Below are positions 1-8,244 of a DNA stretch of 40,435 nt, one piece after another. The position numbers and the translations under genes are program-made. The stretch's first letter is position 1. Each line of letters starts with the position of its first letter. The stretch comes from Blautia sp. (GTDB taxonomy: Bacteria; Bacillota; Clostridia; Lachnospirales; Lachnospiraceae): NCBI GenBank assembly GCA_022770365.1, contig JALEHU010000048.1, forward strand, positions 1-40,435. The letters are read 5' to 3'. Below the pieces are notes generated by a model that did no database searches, was not told where the DNA came from, and saw nothing but the letters and a program-made list of their open reading frames with translations.

Positions 1-34
1 ATTCATCAAGATTAAAAATAACATTGTTTGACAT
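1..34 (-). CDS. 5' end of an unidentified gene running off the left edge
   Basis: Only the first 11 codons are inside the window; they read MSNNVIFNLDE. The start is supported by an AAAGGAG site at 44-50, nine bases before the ATG. A long hairpin-rich leader precedes it. The alternating hydrophobic start resembles the first beta strand of IscB-type OMEGA nucleases, which often begin with VFVLD after a structured RNA. Eleven residues cannot prove that, so the identity is left open. Confidence 0.45.
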   Translation of the reverse strand, partial: MSNNVIFNLDE

Positions 35-292
35 GAGCAAAAGCTCCTTTCTGATAGGAATCCATTTCCAATCTGGCAGGTACACAACCTAGCGCGTTAT
101 TCGGGTATGGCCTTCTGGCTCCCAACCAGCTAAAACATAAAGCCCTGTCGAATGGACTAATTGACTTTCTTGTAGGTATCTGCTGATGATTCAGCATCCC
201 AAGGAGGCGAACATTCTTTGTCCTATCCTACGAGATAATACCTTATGTTTTAACTGGTGTCTATCAGGAACCGTCAGACATGATAATTATTT
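35..292 (-). ncRNA. Structured leader RNA candidate upstream of the left-edge gene
   Basis: About 250 bases precede the left-edge start codon and no convincing gene covers them. The stretch holds several short hairpins: TGCTGA/TCAGCA around a 4-base loop (181-196), AGGT/ACCT around five bases (78-90), and on the minus strand CTGG/CCAG around seven bases. A 61-codon open frame crosses 12-197 on the minus strand, but it overlaps the better-supported left-edge start. A long folded RNA directly before a gene fits an OMEGA (HEARO) RNA, a riboswitch or another cis leader. The class was not identified. Confidence 0.35.
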
Positions 293-293
293 A

Positions 294-377
294 AGATAAC
301 ATCTGATGAAGGAAGAACACCTTCTTCTGTTATCTAATTTATAGAAACTTATTAACCAAGTAGTCTTGATTGACTAC
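294..377. other. Two consecutive inverted repeats between divergent genes
   Basis: The first pairs AGATAACA (294-301) with TGTTATCT (328-335) and has an inner GAAGAA/TTCTTC stem around CACC. The second pairs GTAGTC (360-365) with GACTAC (372-377). Neither is followed by a clear T tract on either strand, so they are not obvious terminators. They lie between the structured leader and the 153-aa gene and may mark the border of an inserted element or bind a regulator. Confidence 0.4.
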
Positions 378-449
378 ATCATTATTATACTAGATCTGCT
401 AACAAAAGAGTTATCTTCACAGATGATCAGGGAGTGAGGGGGAAAACGT

Positions 450-911
450 ATGCCTTCATTGATGGTGTATACGGAAGAATGTTTTTACTATAGGGAGAAC
501 ATTCATGTGGTTGCCAAGCAGGAATTTATGAATCCGGATGTCACAAATCTGAATTTTTATAATGAGTTTGGATTTTGGTTTGGGATTGACATTGGGGCTT
601 CGCTTTATTCTTCCAATGATTTTGAACCGATATTGGAGGAGGAATTGCGGCGGCATGGTCATTCACCGGAATTGCAGTATTCCCGTAAACATTTAGAGTA
701 TAGTTACAGTGATAAGAGAGTTCTCGACACGGTTGATTTCTATATTACAAAGACGGAGAGGAAGAATGTATTAGCCGTGATGGAGCAGATTAATCATTCA
801 AAATTTCTTAAGAATTATGAGGTGAATTCGAATTTTCATGATTATATTTCGATTCGGCAATTTACGGATTCGATTTTTTATAGTATGTTTACAGACAATC
901 AATCAGAATAG
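450..911 (+). CDS. Unknown 153-aa protein
   Basis: I do not recognise the family. The start follows a GAGGGGG ribosome site about seven bases upstream. The protein is soluble-looking, has no signal peptide or membrane segment, and is rich in aromatic residues (many Phe and Tyr). The middle is charged (about residues 60-100) and the end is Ser/Asp-rich. It stands alone: a terminator follows directly, and the next operon has its own promoter. The stretch to its left is hairpin-rich and mobile-looking, so it could be an accessory gene. The reading frame is clean with a good ribosome site, so I consider it a real gene of unknown role. Confidence 0.6.
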   Translation: MPSLMVYTEECFYYRENIHVVAKQEFMNPDVTNLNFYNEFGFWFGIDIGASLYSSNDFEPILEEELRRHGHSPELQYSRKHLEYSYSDKRVLDTVDFYITKTERKNVLAVMEQINHSKFLKNYEVNSNFHDYISIRQFTDSIFYSMFTDNQSE

Positions 912-924
912 GGAAATAGAAATG

Positions 925-958
925 ATACGCGCTTTCGGTTAGTCCGGGCGCGTATTTT
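925..958 (+). terminator. Rho-independent terminator after the 153-aa gene
   Basis: ATACGCGC (925-932) pairs perfectly with GCGCGTAT (948-955) around a 15-base loop, and TTTT follows. It ends the 153-aa gene and separates it from the GntR-ABC operon. Confidence 0.75.
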
Positions 959-1033
959 GTATGGTATAAAACACGTGTTGCACGTGAGTCGTAATAAATA
1001 TGTAATTTAAAAACAATAAACAGTGTATAACAG

Positions 1034-1064
1034 TTGACAACAGTATAATGGTGTTATATACTGT
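1034..1064 (+). promoter_or_regulatory. Promoter of the gntR-ABC operon with overlapping palindromic operator
   Basis: TTGACA (1034-1039) and TATACT (1057-1062) are 17 bases apart, a near-consensus vegetative promoter. A perfect palindrome, ACAGTATA (1040-1047) and TATACTGT (1057-1064), covers the spacer and the -10 box. YtrA-type GntR regulators commonly repress their own operon from such a site, so the first gene of this operon is the likely binder. A related half site (GTGTATAACAG) lies just upstream at 1023-1033. Confidence 0.75.
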
Positions 1065-1084
1065 TATATATGGAGGAACATAAT

Positions 1085-1456
1085 ATGCATATTATCATTA
1101 ACAATTCATCCATGATCCCTTTGTATGAACAGATTATGGATCAGATTAAAGCTGCAATTGTAAGCGGAGAACTGGTTGAGAATACCGCTCTTCCATCGGT
1201 TAGAGTGCTGTCACGGGAACTTAAAATCAGTGCACTTACAGTGAAGAAAGCCTATGATTTTCTGGAAGAGGAAGGTTTTACCATTACGGTACATGGAAAG
1301 GGAACCTACGTGGCAGCTACCAATCAAGAACTGCTGAAAGAGGAGCATCGTAAGGAGCTTGAGGCGAATCTGGAGCAGGCGGTGGAAAAGGGAAGAAGAA
1401 GTGGAATCAGTGATGAGGAAATCAGGGAATTATTTGAGATTATTATGGAGGAATAA
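1085..1456 (+). CDS. GntR family transcriptional regulator, YtrA subfamily
   Basis: A 123-residue DNA-binding regulator. The N-terminal winged helix-turn-helix (about residues 10-75) has the family signature: PLYEQIMDQIKAAIVSGEL, then LPSVRVLSRELKISALTVKKAY, then GKGTYVA. The short helical C-terminus, without a large effector domain, is typical of YtrA regulators. I chose the ATG at 1085 because GGAGG sits eight bases upstream; an in-frame ATG at 1070 overlaps that ribosome site. It is first in an operon with an ABC ATPase and permease, the usual YtrA arrangement, and probably represses the operon through the palindrome on the promoter. The ligand is unknown; relatives respond to cell-envelope antibiotics. 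Confidence 0.9.
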   Translation: MHIIINNSSMIPLYEQIMDQIKAAIVSGELVENTALPSVRVLSRELKISALTVKKAYDFLEEEGFTITVHGKGTYVAATNQELLKEEHRKELEANLEQAVEKGRRSGISDEEIRELFEIIMEE

Positions 1457-1458
1457 CT

Positions 1459-2325
1459 ATGCTGAAAATTGATCATCTAGTCAAAAGATATGGAGCGTTC
1501 ACTCTGGAATGTGACATGGAAATAAAGCCTGGATGCGTAACGGGACTGATTGGAAAAAACGGAGCCGGAAAGAGCACTGCTTTTAAGGCTGCACTTGGTT
1601 TGATCCGTACGGATGGTGGAAGCGTAAAAATTTTAGGAAAGCCAATTGAGCAGCTTACGGCAGCTGATCGCCAGGGAATTGGAGTAGTTATGGCCGATTC
1701 AGGCTTTAGCTCGTTTCTTTCGGTAAAAGATATCGCGATTATATTAGATAATATGTATGATAAGTTTGATAAGAGCGTATTTTTAGATGAATGTAGTCGT
1801 TCGGAACTGCCGTTTGATAAGAAAATCAAAGATTTTTCCACAGGAATGAAGGCAAAACTCAAGGTTCTGATTGCAATGAGCCATGAGGCATCCCTGTTGA
1901 TTCTGGATGAGCCGACAGTGGGGCTGGATGTGGTGGCAAGAGATGAAATTCTTGATCTGCTGCGCAGATATATGGAGGAAGGGAACCGTTCTATTCTGAT
2001 CAGCTCCCATATTTCATCTGATCTGGAGTCGCTGTGTGATGATCTCTATATGATCGATCATGGGAAGATTCTTCTGCACGAGGAGACGGATGTTCTTCTT
2101 AGCAGTTATGCGATGCTGAAGCTCAGCAAAGAACAGTACGAGAAGATAGATCGGCAATATCTGCTTCGGAGTAAGGAGGAGGCATATGGATATTCCTGTC
2201 TTACCAATGAGAAACAGTATTATGCAGAGAATTATCCGGATATTGTGATAGAAAAGGGCGGAATTGACGATTTGATCGTAATGATGGCAAATGGTGCGGA
2301 AATCAGGAAAGGAGCAATGAGATGA
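1459..2325 (+). CDS. ABC transporter ATP-binding protein (YtrB/CcmA type)
   Basis: The cytoplasmic ATPase of an ABC-2 type exporter. Walker A is GKNGAGKST (about residues 33-41), the signature region is FSTGMKAKLKVLIAMSH, and Walker B is LLILDEPTVGLD with a downstream SSHISSDLE switch histidine. The signature reads STGMK rather than LSGGQ, which is usual in this subfamily. The remaining 90 residues are a variable C-terminal domain. It starts two bases after the regulator gene and overlaps the permease gene by four bases, so the three products are translationally coupled. It probably pairs with the following permease to export or sense an envelope-active compound; the substrate cannot be read from sequence. 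Confidence 0.92.
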   Translation: MLKIDHLVKRYGAFTLECDMEIKPGCVTGLIGKNGAGKSTAFKAALGLIRTDGGSVKILGKPIEQLTAADRQGIGVVMADSGFSSFLSVKDIAIILDNMYDKFDKSVFLDECSRSELPFDKKIKDFSTGMKAKLKVLIAMSHEASLLILDEPTVGLDVVARDEILDLLRRYMEEGNRSILISSHISSDLESLCDDLYMIDHGKILLHEETDVLLSSYAMLKLSKEQYEKIDRQYLLRSKEEAYGYSCLTNEKQYYAENYPDIVIEKGGIDDLIVMMANGAEIRKGAMR

Positions 2326-2972
2326 GAGGATTATTAGTAAAAGATTTACGGCAGATACTACAGCAAAAGAAATTTTTGGTGATTATGCTTTTGCTGGCAT
2401 TCTTTCTGAATATGAACACGGACGGAAGCTTTGTGTTTGGGTATCTGACATTCGTAGGTGCCTTCCTGGTGCTGAACACTTTAAGTTACGATGAGTACGA
2501 TAATACGTTGCCGTTTATATTTACACTTCCAGTGGAGCGTAAAACATATGCGATTGAAAAGTATGTGTTTGGGTTGCTGGTCTGCGGGACAGGCTGGTTG
2601 GTGGGACTTGTGGTTGCGCTTGTTCAAAGTCTTTTTACAACGGGGGTGTCAGTGAGGGAAATTCTGATTGTCTGTCCGATTTTTATTCCACTCTTTATGC
2701 TGATGTTGTCCGTTATGATACCATTTCCGTTGATCTTTGGACGGGAAAAGGGAACTATTGTAATGATGGTTGTTATGAGTGCGTGTATCGCCATTGTATA
2801 TTTATGTGATCGTTTTTTGGGTACACGTGGAATGTCTTTGGGTCAGTTGCTGGATTCCTTGTCGGGCATGAAGCTTGGAATGCTTGAACTTCTGGCCTTT
2901 GGTGTGGCACTGCTTGTGCTTGGCATATCCTGCAGTGCCAGCGTGGCCGCAATGAAAAATAAGGAATTGTAG
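2322..2972 (+). CDS. ABC-2 type transporter permease
   Basis: A 216-aa integral membrane protein with about six hydrophobic segments (near residues 18-30, 38-52, 80-105, 118-140, 148-163 and 188-208). It has the NTLSYDEYDNTLPFIFTLPVERKTY stretch between segments 2 and 3 that is common in ABC-2 membrane proteins of GntR-linked operons. It overlaps the ATPase gene by four bases (ATGA) and is the last intact gene of the operon. IS66 debris begins 23 bases later, so any further operon genes may have been lost to an insertion. The protein itself looks complete. Confidence 0.88.
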   Translation: MRGLLVKDLRQILQQKKFLVIMLLLAFFLNMNTDGSFVFGYLTFVGAFLVLNTLSYDEYDNTLPFIFTLPVERKTYAIEKYVFGLLVCGTGWLVGLVVALVQSLFTTGVSVREILIVCPIFIPLFMLMLSVMIPFPLIFGREKGTIVMMVVMSACIAIVYLCDRFLGTRGMSLGQLLDSLSGMKLGMLELLAFGVALLVLGISCSASVAAMKNKEL

Positions 2973-2995
2973 CACGATTAACCTTTGAAAAAGTA

Positions 2996-3397
2996 ATGTA
3001 TAGCAATTATAATAAAAACGTAACTGATATGGAGTATGATGCCATCATCAAAACTGCATATGAGGAAAATCCACTTCCTGAAACTCCTGCTAAAAAGCGC
3101 GGTCGTAAGAAAAAAAGCAAAGTATTAAATTTAATCTGCAGACTGGATAATTACAAGGAATCAGTCTGCCTGTTTATAAAGAATCTCTGTGTACCCTTTG
3201 ATAACAATCAGGCGGAACGCGATCTGAGAATGGTAAAAGTAAAGACCAAGGTCTCGGGATGCTTCCGATGTGAAGAAGGAGCACAGGAATATCTTACAAT
3301 CATGAGCTACATCGGATCAGCCCGCAAGCATGGAATCAATGCTTTCACGGCTATCTGCGAAGCGCTGAACGGAAACCCGGATATCATTTTCAACTAA
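2996..3397 (+). pseudogene. IS66 family transposase, C-terminal remnant
   Basis: The 133 residues match the end of IS66-type TnpC transposases: an ENPLPE...KKRGRKKK linker, then VPFDNNQAERDLRMVKVK, which holds the last acidic residue of the catalytic triad, then SGCFR...A..YLTIMSYI.SARKHG.NAF. Full IS66 transposases have about 500 residues, so the N-terminal domains and the first two catalytic acids are missing. The IS66 helper genes are also absent nearby. The fragment cannot transpose by itself. The ATG used is simply the first in frame and need not be translated. A strong terminator follows. Confidence 0.88.
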
Positions 3398-3423
3398 CGG
3401 GGTTCTGAACAGATACAAATAAA

Positions 3424-3464
3424 CAAAAAAATTTGCACTGCTGTCACAGGCAGTGCATTTTTTT
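3424..3464. terminator. Bidirectional terminator
   Basis: TGCACTGC (3434-3441) pairs with GCAGTGCA (3450-3457). A-rich sequence lies on the left and seven Ts on the right, so it can end transcription from both sides. It serves the IS66/ABC side on the plus strand and the asnS operon on the minus strand. Confidence 0.85.
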
Positions 3465-3518
3465 ATTTTGTTTTTTGTTCATATGGTCTGACTGACTGGT
3501 ACAGCGGCTTCACGTTTT

Positions 3519-4046
3519 TTATTCTTCCGGCGTCTCCTGCTCTGCTGCGTCCATCAGGGACTCACCGGTTCGCTCCCGGGCATTAATAGGCTGTCCGCAG
3601 TATTCCTGGATCTCAGACGCATATTCCCTGGCATCCTCCGCCTTGCCCTTGCTGACAAGCACCACCTTCTCAACTCCGCTATACTGCCCCGGATAGCTTT
3701 CCGCCACCAGAATATCTCCGTAAAGCTTTAGTTTGTCACCTGTATACAATTGCTCCCGTGAAATTTCTTTTCCATCTCTATTGTAAAGAATACCTTCCGG
3801 AATATCAAATGTGACCAGACCGCCTCCGTTATCAACAAAAATATAGTCTTCTCCTTTTGTTCCCAGGGCAACATACATCACTTCTATACCGCCGGTTTCA
3901 TTTTCAAATTCTTCAGCTCTATCCGTCTCTTCCTGGGCCTTTTCTTTTTCTGCCTGCGCCGCAACAAACGTCCAGAATCCGCCGGCCATAGCCAGCAATG
4001 CCAGAACAAGCACTACCATCAGCGCAACTCTCAACTTATCTTTCAT
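3519..4046 (-). CDS. Membrane-anchored protein with an OB-like extracytoplasmic domain, unknown function
   Basis: 175 residues. An N-terminal hydrophobic helix (about residues 7-29) follows a short basic start, giving a signal anchor with the rest outside. A charged, Glu-rich linker (30-50) leads to a small beta domain (about 52-130) with alternating strands such as YIFVDNGGGLVTFDIP and GDKLKLYGDILVAES, like secreted OB-fold proteins of the DUF3221 type. The C-terminus is acidic. It starts 22 bases after the YhaN-like gene and is the last gene of the asnS operon. A link to DNA repair is suggested only by that position. I cannot name a family with confidence. Confidence 0.75.
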   Translation of the reverse strand: MKDKLRVALMVVLVLALLAMAGGFWTFVAAQAEKEKAQEETDRAEEFENETGGIEVMYVALGTKGEDYIFVDNGGGLVTFDIPEGILYNRDGKEISREQLYTGDKLKLYGDILVAESYPGQYSGVEKVVLVSKGKAEDAREYASEIQEYCGQPINARERTGESLMDAAEQETPEE

Positions 4047-4068
4047 ACATTCACATTCCTTTCTGTAG

Positions 4069-5628
4069 TCAAAGCGTCAGGCGGTTATATGGAATTTCCT
4101 CTTTTTTCAGGATTTCCATTTCTCTTTTATGACAGGTGCTGATGATCACCTGGCGCTGTTCTTTGTGAAGCCATCTGAGCACTGCTGCCAGCCGTTCTTC
4201 ATCATACATGCCAAACACATCATCCAGAATCACAGGAAAGCGCTCCCGGCCGCACAGCACCTCTCCCGCTGCCATACGAAGAGCAAAATAAATCTGCTCC
4301 ATGGTTCCTCTGCTGAGATTTGCCAGAGGTACCGTCCGTTCCTCTGTATTTACCATCATATGCAGGCCTTCATCCATCAGAACTTCCGTATATCTTCCTC
4401 CCGTGATCTCACTCAGAATCTGGGATGTCCGCCTCCGCAGTCCCTCTCCCACATACTTATGAATATTGGAAGAAAGCTTCGAAATCGTCTCCATTGCAAG
4501 ATTCAGTGCCTCGATTTCCATCTCCTGTGCAAGAGGCAGATAGACATTTTCCTGCATCTCCTGATAGTCTGTCCTGAGATTTTCCAGCGCCTTTTCTTTT
4601 TCTTTCAGGGCCTCATCCAGATTTTCCCGATTCCAGCGCATCTTCTCCTGTTTCTGAACCCAGCGCACTTTCATTCGTTTGCGCCTCTCCAGTTCTTCCG
4701 ATAGATTTCTGATATGGATAAATTCCCATCCCAGTGCCAGAAGTCCCAGAATTCCCACAACAACCCGTGGCATAACCGATCCCGGCATCATTCTGCCCAG
4801 AGCAAAAATTCCTCCCAGAGCCACAATGACCGTGGCCAGCATGGTGGCATAAAACGAAGTCTGATTCTTCCGGATTTTGTCAATTCTGTCATCCAGGATC
4901 GCCTCTCCGTCACTCTCTTCTGTCATATGCAGAGATTCCTCCCGTGCCCGGAGATCTTCCTTCTGCTCTTTAAGGTTCTGCATTTCATTGCAGATATAGT
5001 CCATATTCGCAGAAAGCTTTTCCTTTTCTTTTTCTGTTTCTTTCTGCTGCTTCTGCGCCTGTACCTGGTAGCCTTTTCTGGACATTTTCAGCATCTGCAT
5101 GGCGCGTCCGATGTCCAGTTCACTGTCTCCGGTTCCCTGATAACTGGCCATATAATTCTGTAGTTCCCGGACAAGATCCTGACCTGTCACACTTTTTAAC
5201 TGAGCTACAGAGACAGTATTTTCATATACTACCTCACTGACACCTCCAAGAACTGCATCAAGATCACCCTTATCCAGATCAAGAATTTCTCCATCATCCT
5301 CGCAGAGAAATTCTGATGACTGGTCTCCTTTATAAAAATTCCGCGTAAGCCGGAAATTTTTCCCGCCGTTCTCAAACCACAGAGTGCCGCCAAAAACCAC
5401 CGGATTTTCCCAGGGCTCATAAGTGCTGTAGGTATCTGTTCTGGCTGCCTTTCCACGCTGTCTCTGGATACCGTAAAACATGCTTTTCAGAAAAGTATGA
5501 ACCGTGGTTTTTCCGCTTTCATTTTCACCGTAAAGCACATTAATCCCCGGTGAAAGTTCCATTGTTTTGTCATGAATTTTCCCAAAATTTTTGATTGTAA
5601 AGCGTTTAATGATCATATCTTTTTTCAT
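4069..5628 (-). CDS. Short YhaN-like AAA ATPase (SMC/RecN/SbcC type) with central membrane segments
   Basis: An SMC-like ATPase. The N-terminal half opens with IIKRFTIKNFGKIHDKTM and Walker A GENESGKTT; the C-terminal half has LSRGTMEQIYFALRMA (signature) and VILDDVF (Walker B). Coiled-coil arms flank two hydrophobic segments in the middle (about residues 265-310), so it may be tethered to the membrane. At about 519 residues it is roughly half the length of Bacillus YhaN, mainly because the arms are short. The gene follows a YhaO-like nuclease, as in the Bacillus yhaO-yhaN pair, suggesting a nuclease-ATPase complex acting on DNA. The start is uncertain: ATG 5628 is used; ATG 5616 and TTG 5661 are alternatives, and none has a strong ribosome site. 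Confidence 0.85.
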   Translation of the reverse strand: MKKDMIIKRFTIKNFGKIHDKTMELSPGINVLYGENESGKTTVHTFLKSMFYGIQRQRGKAARTDTYSTYEPWENPVVFGGTLWFENGGKNFRLTRNFYKGDQSSEFLCEDDGEILDLDKGDLDAVLGGVSEVVYENTVSVAQLKSVTGQDLVRELQNYMASYQGTGDSELDIGRAMQMLKMSRKGYQVQAQKQQKETEKEKEKLSANMDYICNEMQNLKEQKEDLRAREESLHMTEESDGEAILDDRIDKIRKNQTSFYATMLATVIVALGGIFALGRMMPGSVMPRVVVGILGLLALGWEFIHIRNLSEELERRKRMKVRWVQKQEKMRWNRENLDEALKEKEKALENLRTDYQEMQENVYLPLAQEMEIEALNLAMETISKLSSNIHKYVGEGLRRRTSQILSEITGGRYTEVLMDEGLHMMVNTEERTVPLANLSRGTMEQIYFALRMAAGEVLCGRERFPVILDDVFGMYDEERLAAVLRWLHKEQRQVIISTCHKREMEILKKEEIPYNRLTL

Positions 5629-5669
5629 ATAATGTCTGCCATAATTCTGAATTTTAATCAACTGCTTTA

Positions 5670-6737
5670 TTATTTAAGATACATTGTGCTGGATTCCAAA
5701 AGCGCCTGCAGTCCATAGTAAAGAGCCTTTTCTTCTACCAGTGTCATGTCTTTTTTCCGGAAATATTCGATATAATCCCCTACCAGAGTGCCGCTGTACC
5801 GTCTGGAAAGAGCCTCCAGGTCATAGGCCGGACGGGTCTCGTCCAGAATCTCCGCTACATTTCCAAAAGCCTTCAATTTTTCCGGAAAAAGGAGCGTTTC
5901 CGGCGCATGACAGCCCTGCAGTACCACTTTATAAATGTTCTTTCCGCCCCGTTTCATGATGTCCATTTTCATCATTTCTTCCAGAGAAAACTGAGTGGAA
6001 TCCTCTCTGACTGTAAGTATCAGTTTCTGATAAGAGCGGCATGCAAAAGGCACAAATTTCGTACGCACCTGACCGTTTTCAAACCGGCCTTCCACATATC
6101 CGTGTTCTCCCATATCATTGCGGTCAATGGGCTCCAGAGCACCACTGTAGGCCATTCTGTCCCTCATAAGCGTCTGCGGTTTGTGGATATGACCCAGGGC
6201 AATATAATCAAATCCTGAGGCCGCAAGGGCAGTCATATCCATAGGGATATGGGATTCATCTCCGCCGTGAGCCAGAAGAACATGAAAGCCATCCTGCATC
6301 TCCGGCTTCAGAGAATCATATACTGGTTCCCGTATCTCCCGATGTTCGTAGCTGAGCCCTGTCACCCAGGCGTCCAGACCTTTCGCCTTCACCACTGCCG
6401 GGGATTCACTGCCGAAAAATACCACATTCGGCTCCCACTGAAAGGTCCGGTAAAAGGAATCCTGTGCCAGATAATCGTGATTGCCGGCCATCACAAAAAC
6501 CTGCGTATCCGGAATCGTGGAAAACAGATAATTTACTTCTTTCAGTTCCCGCAAAAGAGGCTGACGATGGAACAAATCTCCGGCTATAAATAACAAATCC
6601 ACCGGATTCTTGCTGATTGAAGCAATCACCCGGCGGAATGTCTCCCAGATCTCTTCCTCCCGCTCCCTGCTCCATGGGCAGCCCCTGTCCGGAACCGCCC
6701 CCAAATGCACATCTGCAAGATGAATAAATCTAATCAT
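5670..6737 (-). CDS. YhaO-like metallophosphoesterase, putative DNA repair nuclease
   Basis: A calcineurin-like phosphoesterase of the SbcD/Mre11 group. The metal-binding motifs come in order: ADVHLG (about 8-13), AGDLFHR (about 52), AGNHDY (about 86), LAHGGDE (about 178) and GHIHKPQ (about 203). The C-terminal 130 residues form the capping region. The 355-aa length is usual for short YhaO proteins. AAGGAG lies a few bases before the ATG. It sits 13 bases after asnS and 41 bases before the YhaN-like ATPase, so the two probably form an SbcCD-like pair. Function in DNA end processing is inferred from the family. Confidence 0.9.
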   Translation of the reverse strand: MIRFIHLADVHLGAVPDRGCPWSREREEEIWETFRRVIASISKNPVDLLFIAGDLFHRQPLLRELKEVNYLFSTIPDTQVFVMAGNHDYLAQDSFYRTFQWEPNVVFFGSESPAVVKAKGLDAWVTGLSYEHREIREPVYDSLKPEMQDGFHVLLAHGGDESHIPMDMTALAASGFDYIALGHIHKPQTLMRDRMAYSGALEPIDRNDMGEHGYVEGRFENGQVRTKFVPFACRSYQKLILTVREDSTQFSLEEMMKMDIMKRGGKNIYKVVLQGCHAPETLLFPEKLKAFGNVAEILDETRPAYDLEALSRRYSGTLVGDYIEYFRKKDMTLVEEKALYYGLQALLESSTMYLK

Positions 6738-6750
6738 TCAAAATAACTCC

Positions 6751-8142
6751 TTATAAATCGCAATTCTTCACCGTTCTCGGGAATGGAACCACATCACGGA
6801 TATTGCCCATTCCGGTAAGATACATTACGCAGCGCTCAAATCCAAGACCGAAGCCGGAATGACGTGTGGAACCATATTTACGAAGGTCTGTATAGAATTC
6901 ATAATCTTCTGCTTTCAGTCCAAGCTCTTCCATACGGTTTTTCAGCTTGGTATAGTCATCTTCCCTCTGGCTTCCGCCGATGATCTCACCGATTCCCGGA
7001 ACAAGACAGTCCATTGCAGCAACGGTTTTGTTGTCATCGTTCATCTTCATATAGAACGCCTTGATCTCCTTGGGATAGTCTGTAACAAATACCGGTTTTT
7101 TGAAAATCTGCTCTGTCAGATAACGCTCATGCTCTGTCTGCAGATCACATCCCCAGAATACTTTGTAATCAAATTTGTCATTATTCTTCTCAAGAAGTTC
7201 AATAGCTTCTGTATAAGTAACATGCCCGAATTCGGAATTTACCACATGATTCAGACGGTCCAGAAGTCCCTTATCTACAAAGGAATTGAAGAAGTTCATT
7301 TCTTCCGGCGCATTCTCCAGAACATAGCGGATCACATATTTCAGCATGGCTTCCGCAAGATCCATATTATCCTGCAGATCTGCAAAAGCGCATTCCGGCT
7401 CGATCATCCAGAACTCTGCCGCATGACGGGTCGTATTGGAATTCTCCGCACGAAAAGTCGGTCCGAATGTATAAACATTGCGGAATGCCTGTGCAAATGT
7501 CTCTGCGTTCAGCTGTCCGCTTACGGTAAGGTTGGTCTCCTTGCCAAAGAAATCTTTACTGTAATCTACATTTCCCTGCTCATCCAGCGGAGGATTCTTC
7601 ATATCCAGAGTCGTTACCTGGAACATCTCTCCTGCCCCTTCACAGTCACTGCCGGTGATCAGCGGAGTGTGTACATACACAAATCCTCTCTCCTGGAAAA
7701 ACTGATGGATCGCATACGCACAGAGGGAACGAACACGGAACACTGCCTGGAACGTATTGGTTCTCGGGCGAAGGTGTGTCATGGTTCTTAAGAATTCCAT
7801 GCTGTGACGTTTCTTCTGCAGCGGATAATCGGATGCAGAAGCGCCTTCCACGGAAATCTCCTGTGCCTGGATCTCAAAGGGCTGTTTCGCCTGAGGCGTA
7901 GCCACAAGGGTACCCTTCACGATGATGGCCGAACCGACATTCAGCTTGCTGATCTCTGCAAAATTCTCCATGGTATCGTGGTAAACGATCTGAAGTGTCT
8001 CAAAGAAGGAGCCGTCATGAAGCACGATGAATCCAAATGTCTTGGAATCTCTGACGCTGCGCACCCAGCCACCAACGGTGATCTCTTTATCCAGGAATTT
8101 CTCCCGCTCTCTGTAAATTTCTTTTACTGTAGTAAGTTCCAT
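6751..8142 (-). CDS. asnS: Asparaginyl-tRNA synthetase
   Basis: Charges tRNA-Asn with asparagine in the cytoplasm. The 463-aa product has the N-terminal OB-fold anticodon-binding domain (about residues 15-105, starting [17 protein letters not shown]) and a class IIb catalytic core. The core has [43 protein letters not shown] (motif 2) and [15 protein letters not shown]...DVVPFPR (motif 3). The length is normal. It is the first gene of a leftward operon with the YhaO/YhaN-like pair. Its promoter lies just upstream and overlaps a large inverted repeat; no T-box was found. Confidence 0.97.
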   Translation of the reverse strand: MELTTVKEIYREREKFLDKEITVGGWVRSVRDSKTFGFIVLHDGSFFETLQIVYHDTMENFAEISKLNVGSAIIVKGTLVATPQAKQPFEIQAQEISVEGASASDYPLQKKRHSMEFLRTMTHLRPRTNTFQAVFRVRSLCAYAIHQFFQERGFVYVHTPLITGSDCEGAGEMFQVTTLDMKNPPLDEQGNVDYSKDFFGKETNLTVSGQLNAETFAQAFRNVYTFGPTFRAENSNTTRHAAEFWMIEPECAFADLQDNMDLAEAMLKYVIRYVLENAPEEMNFFNSFVDKGLLDRLNHVVNSEFGHVTYTEAIELLEKNNDKFDYKVFWGCDLQTEHERYLTEQIFKKPVFVTDYPKEIKAFYMKMNDDNKTVAAMDCLVPGIGEIIGGSQREDDYTKLKNRMEELGLKAEDYEFYTDLRKYGSTRHSGFGLGFERCVMYLTGMGNIRDVVPFPRTVKNCDL

Positions 8143-8171
8143 AATCTATTCCTCTTTCTCTCAATAATCAC

Positions 8172-8244
8172 ATAAGGCGAAACAGTTCCTGTATATAAAA
8201 ACTGTCTCGCCTTATAGTATAGACGATTCACGTCCTCAGTGCAA
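8172..8244 (-). promoter_or_regulatory. asnS promoter with an inverted repeat at the transcript start
   Basis: On the minus strand TTGCAC (8239-8244) and TATACT (8216-8221) are 17 bases apart. Directly downstream is a 16-bp inverted repeat (8172-8187 with 8200-8215, one mismatch), with core CGAgACAGTT/AACTGTtTCG. The predicted start falls inside its first arm. The repeat could be an operator or a stabilising hairpin at the mRNA 5' end. It may also help end the upstream gene, though no T tract follows. Confidence 0.6.

Noticed and set aside
12-197. 61-codon open frame on the minus strand at the left edge
   Set aside because: It crosses hairpins and the ribosome site of the better-supported left-edge start, and its sequence has no protein-like features. 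It is more likely part of the RNA leader.
6859-7791. 310-codon open frame opposite asnS
   Set aside because: It is the antisense shadow of a certain gene; no ribosome site or family signature.
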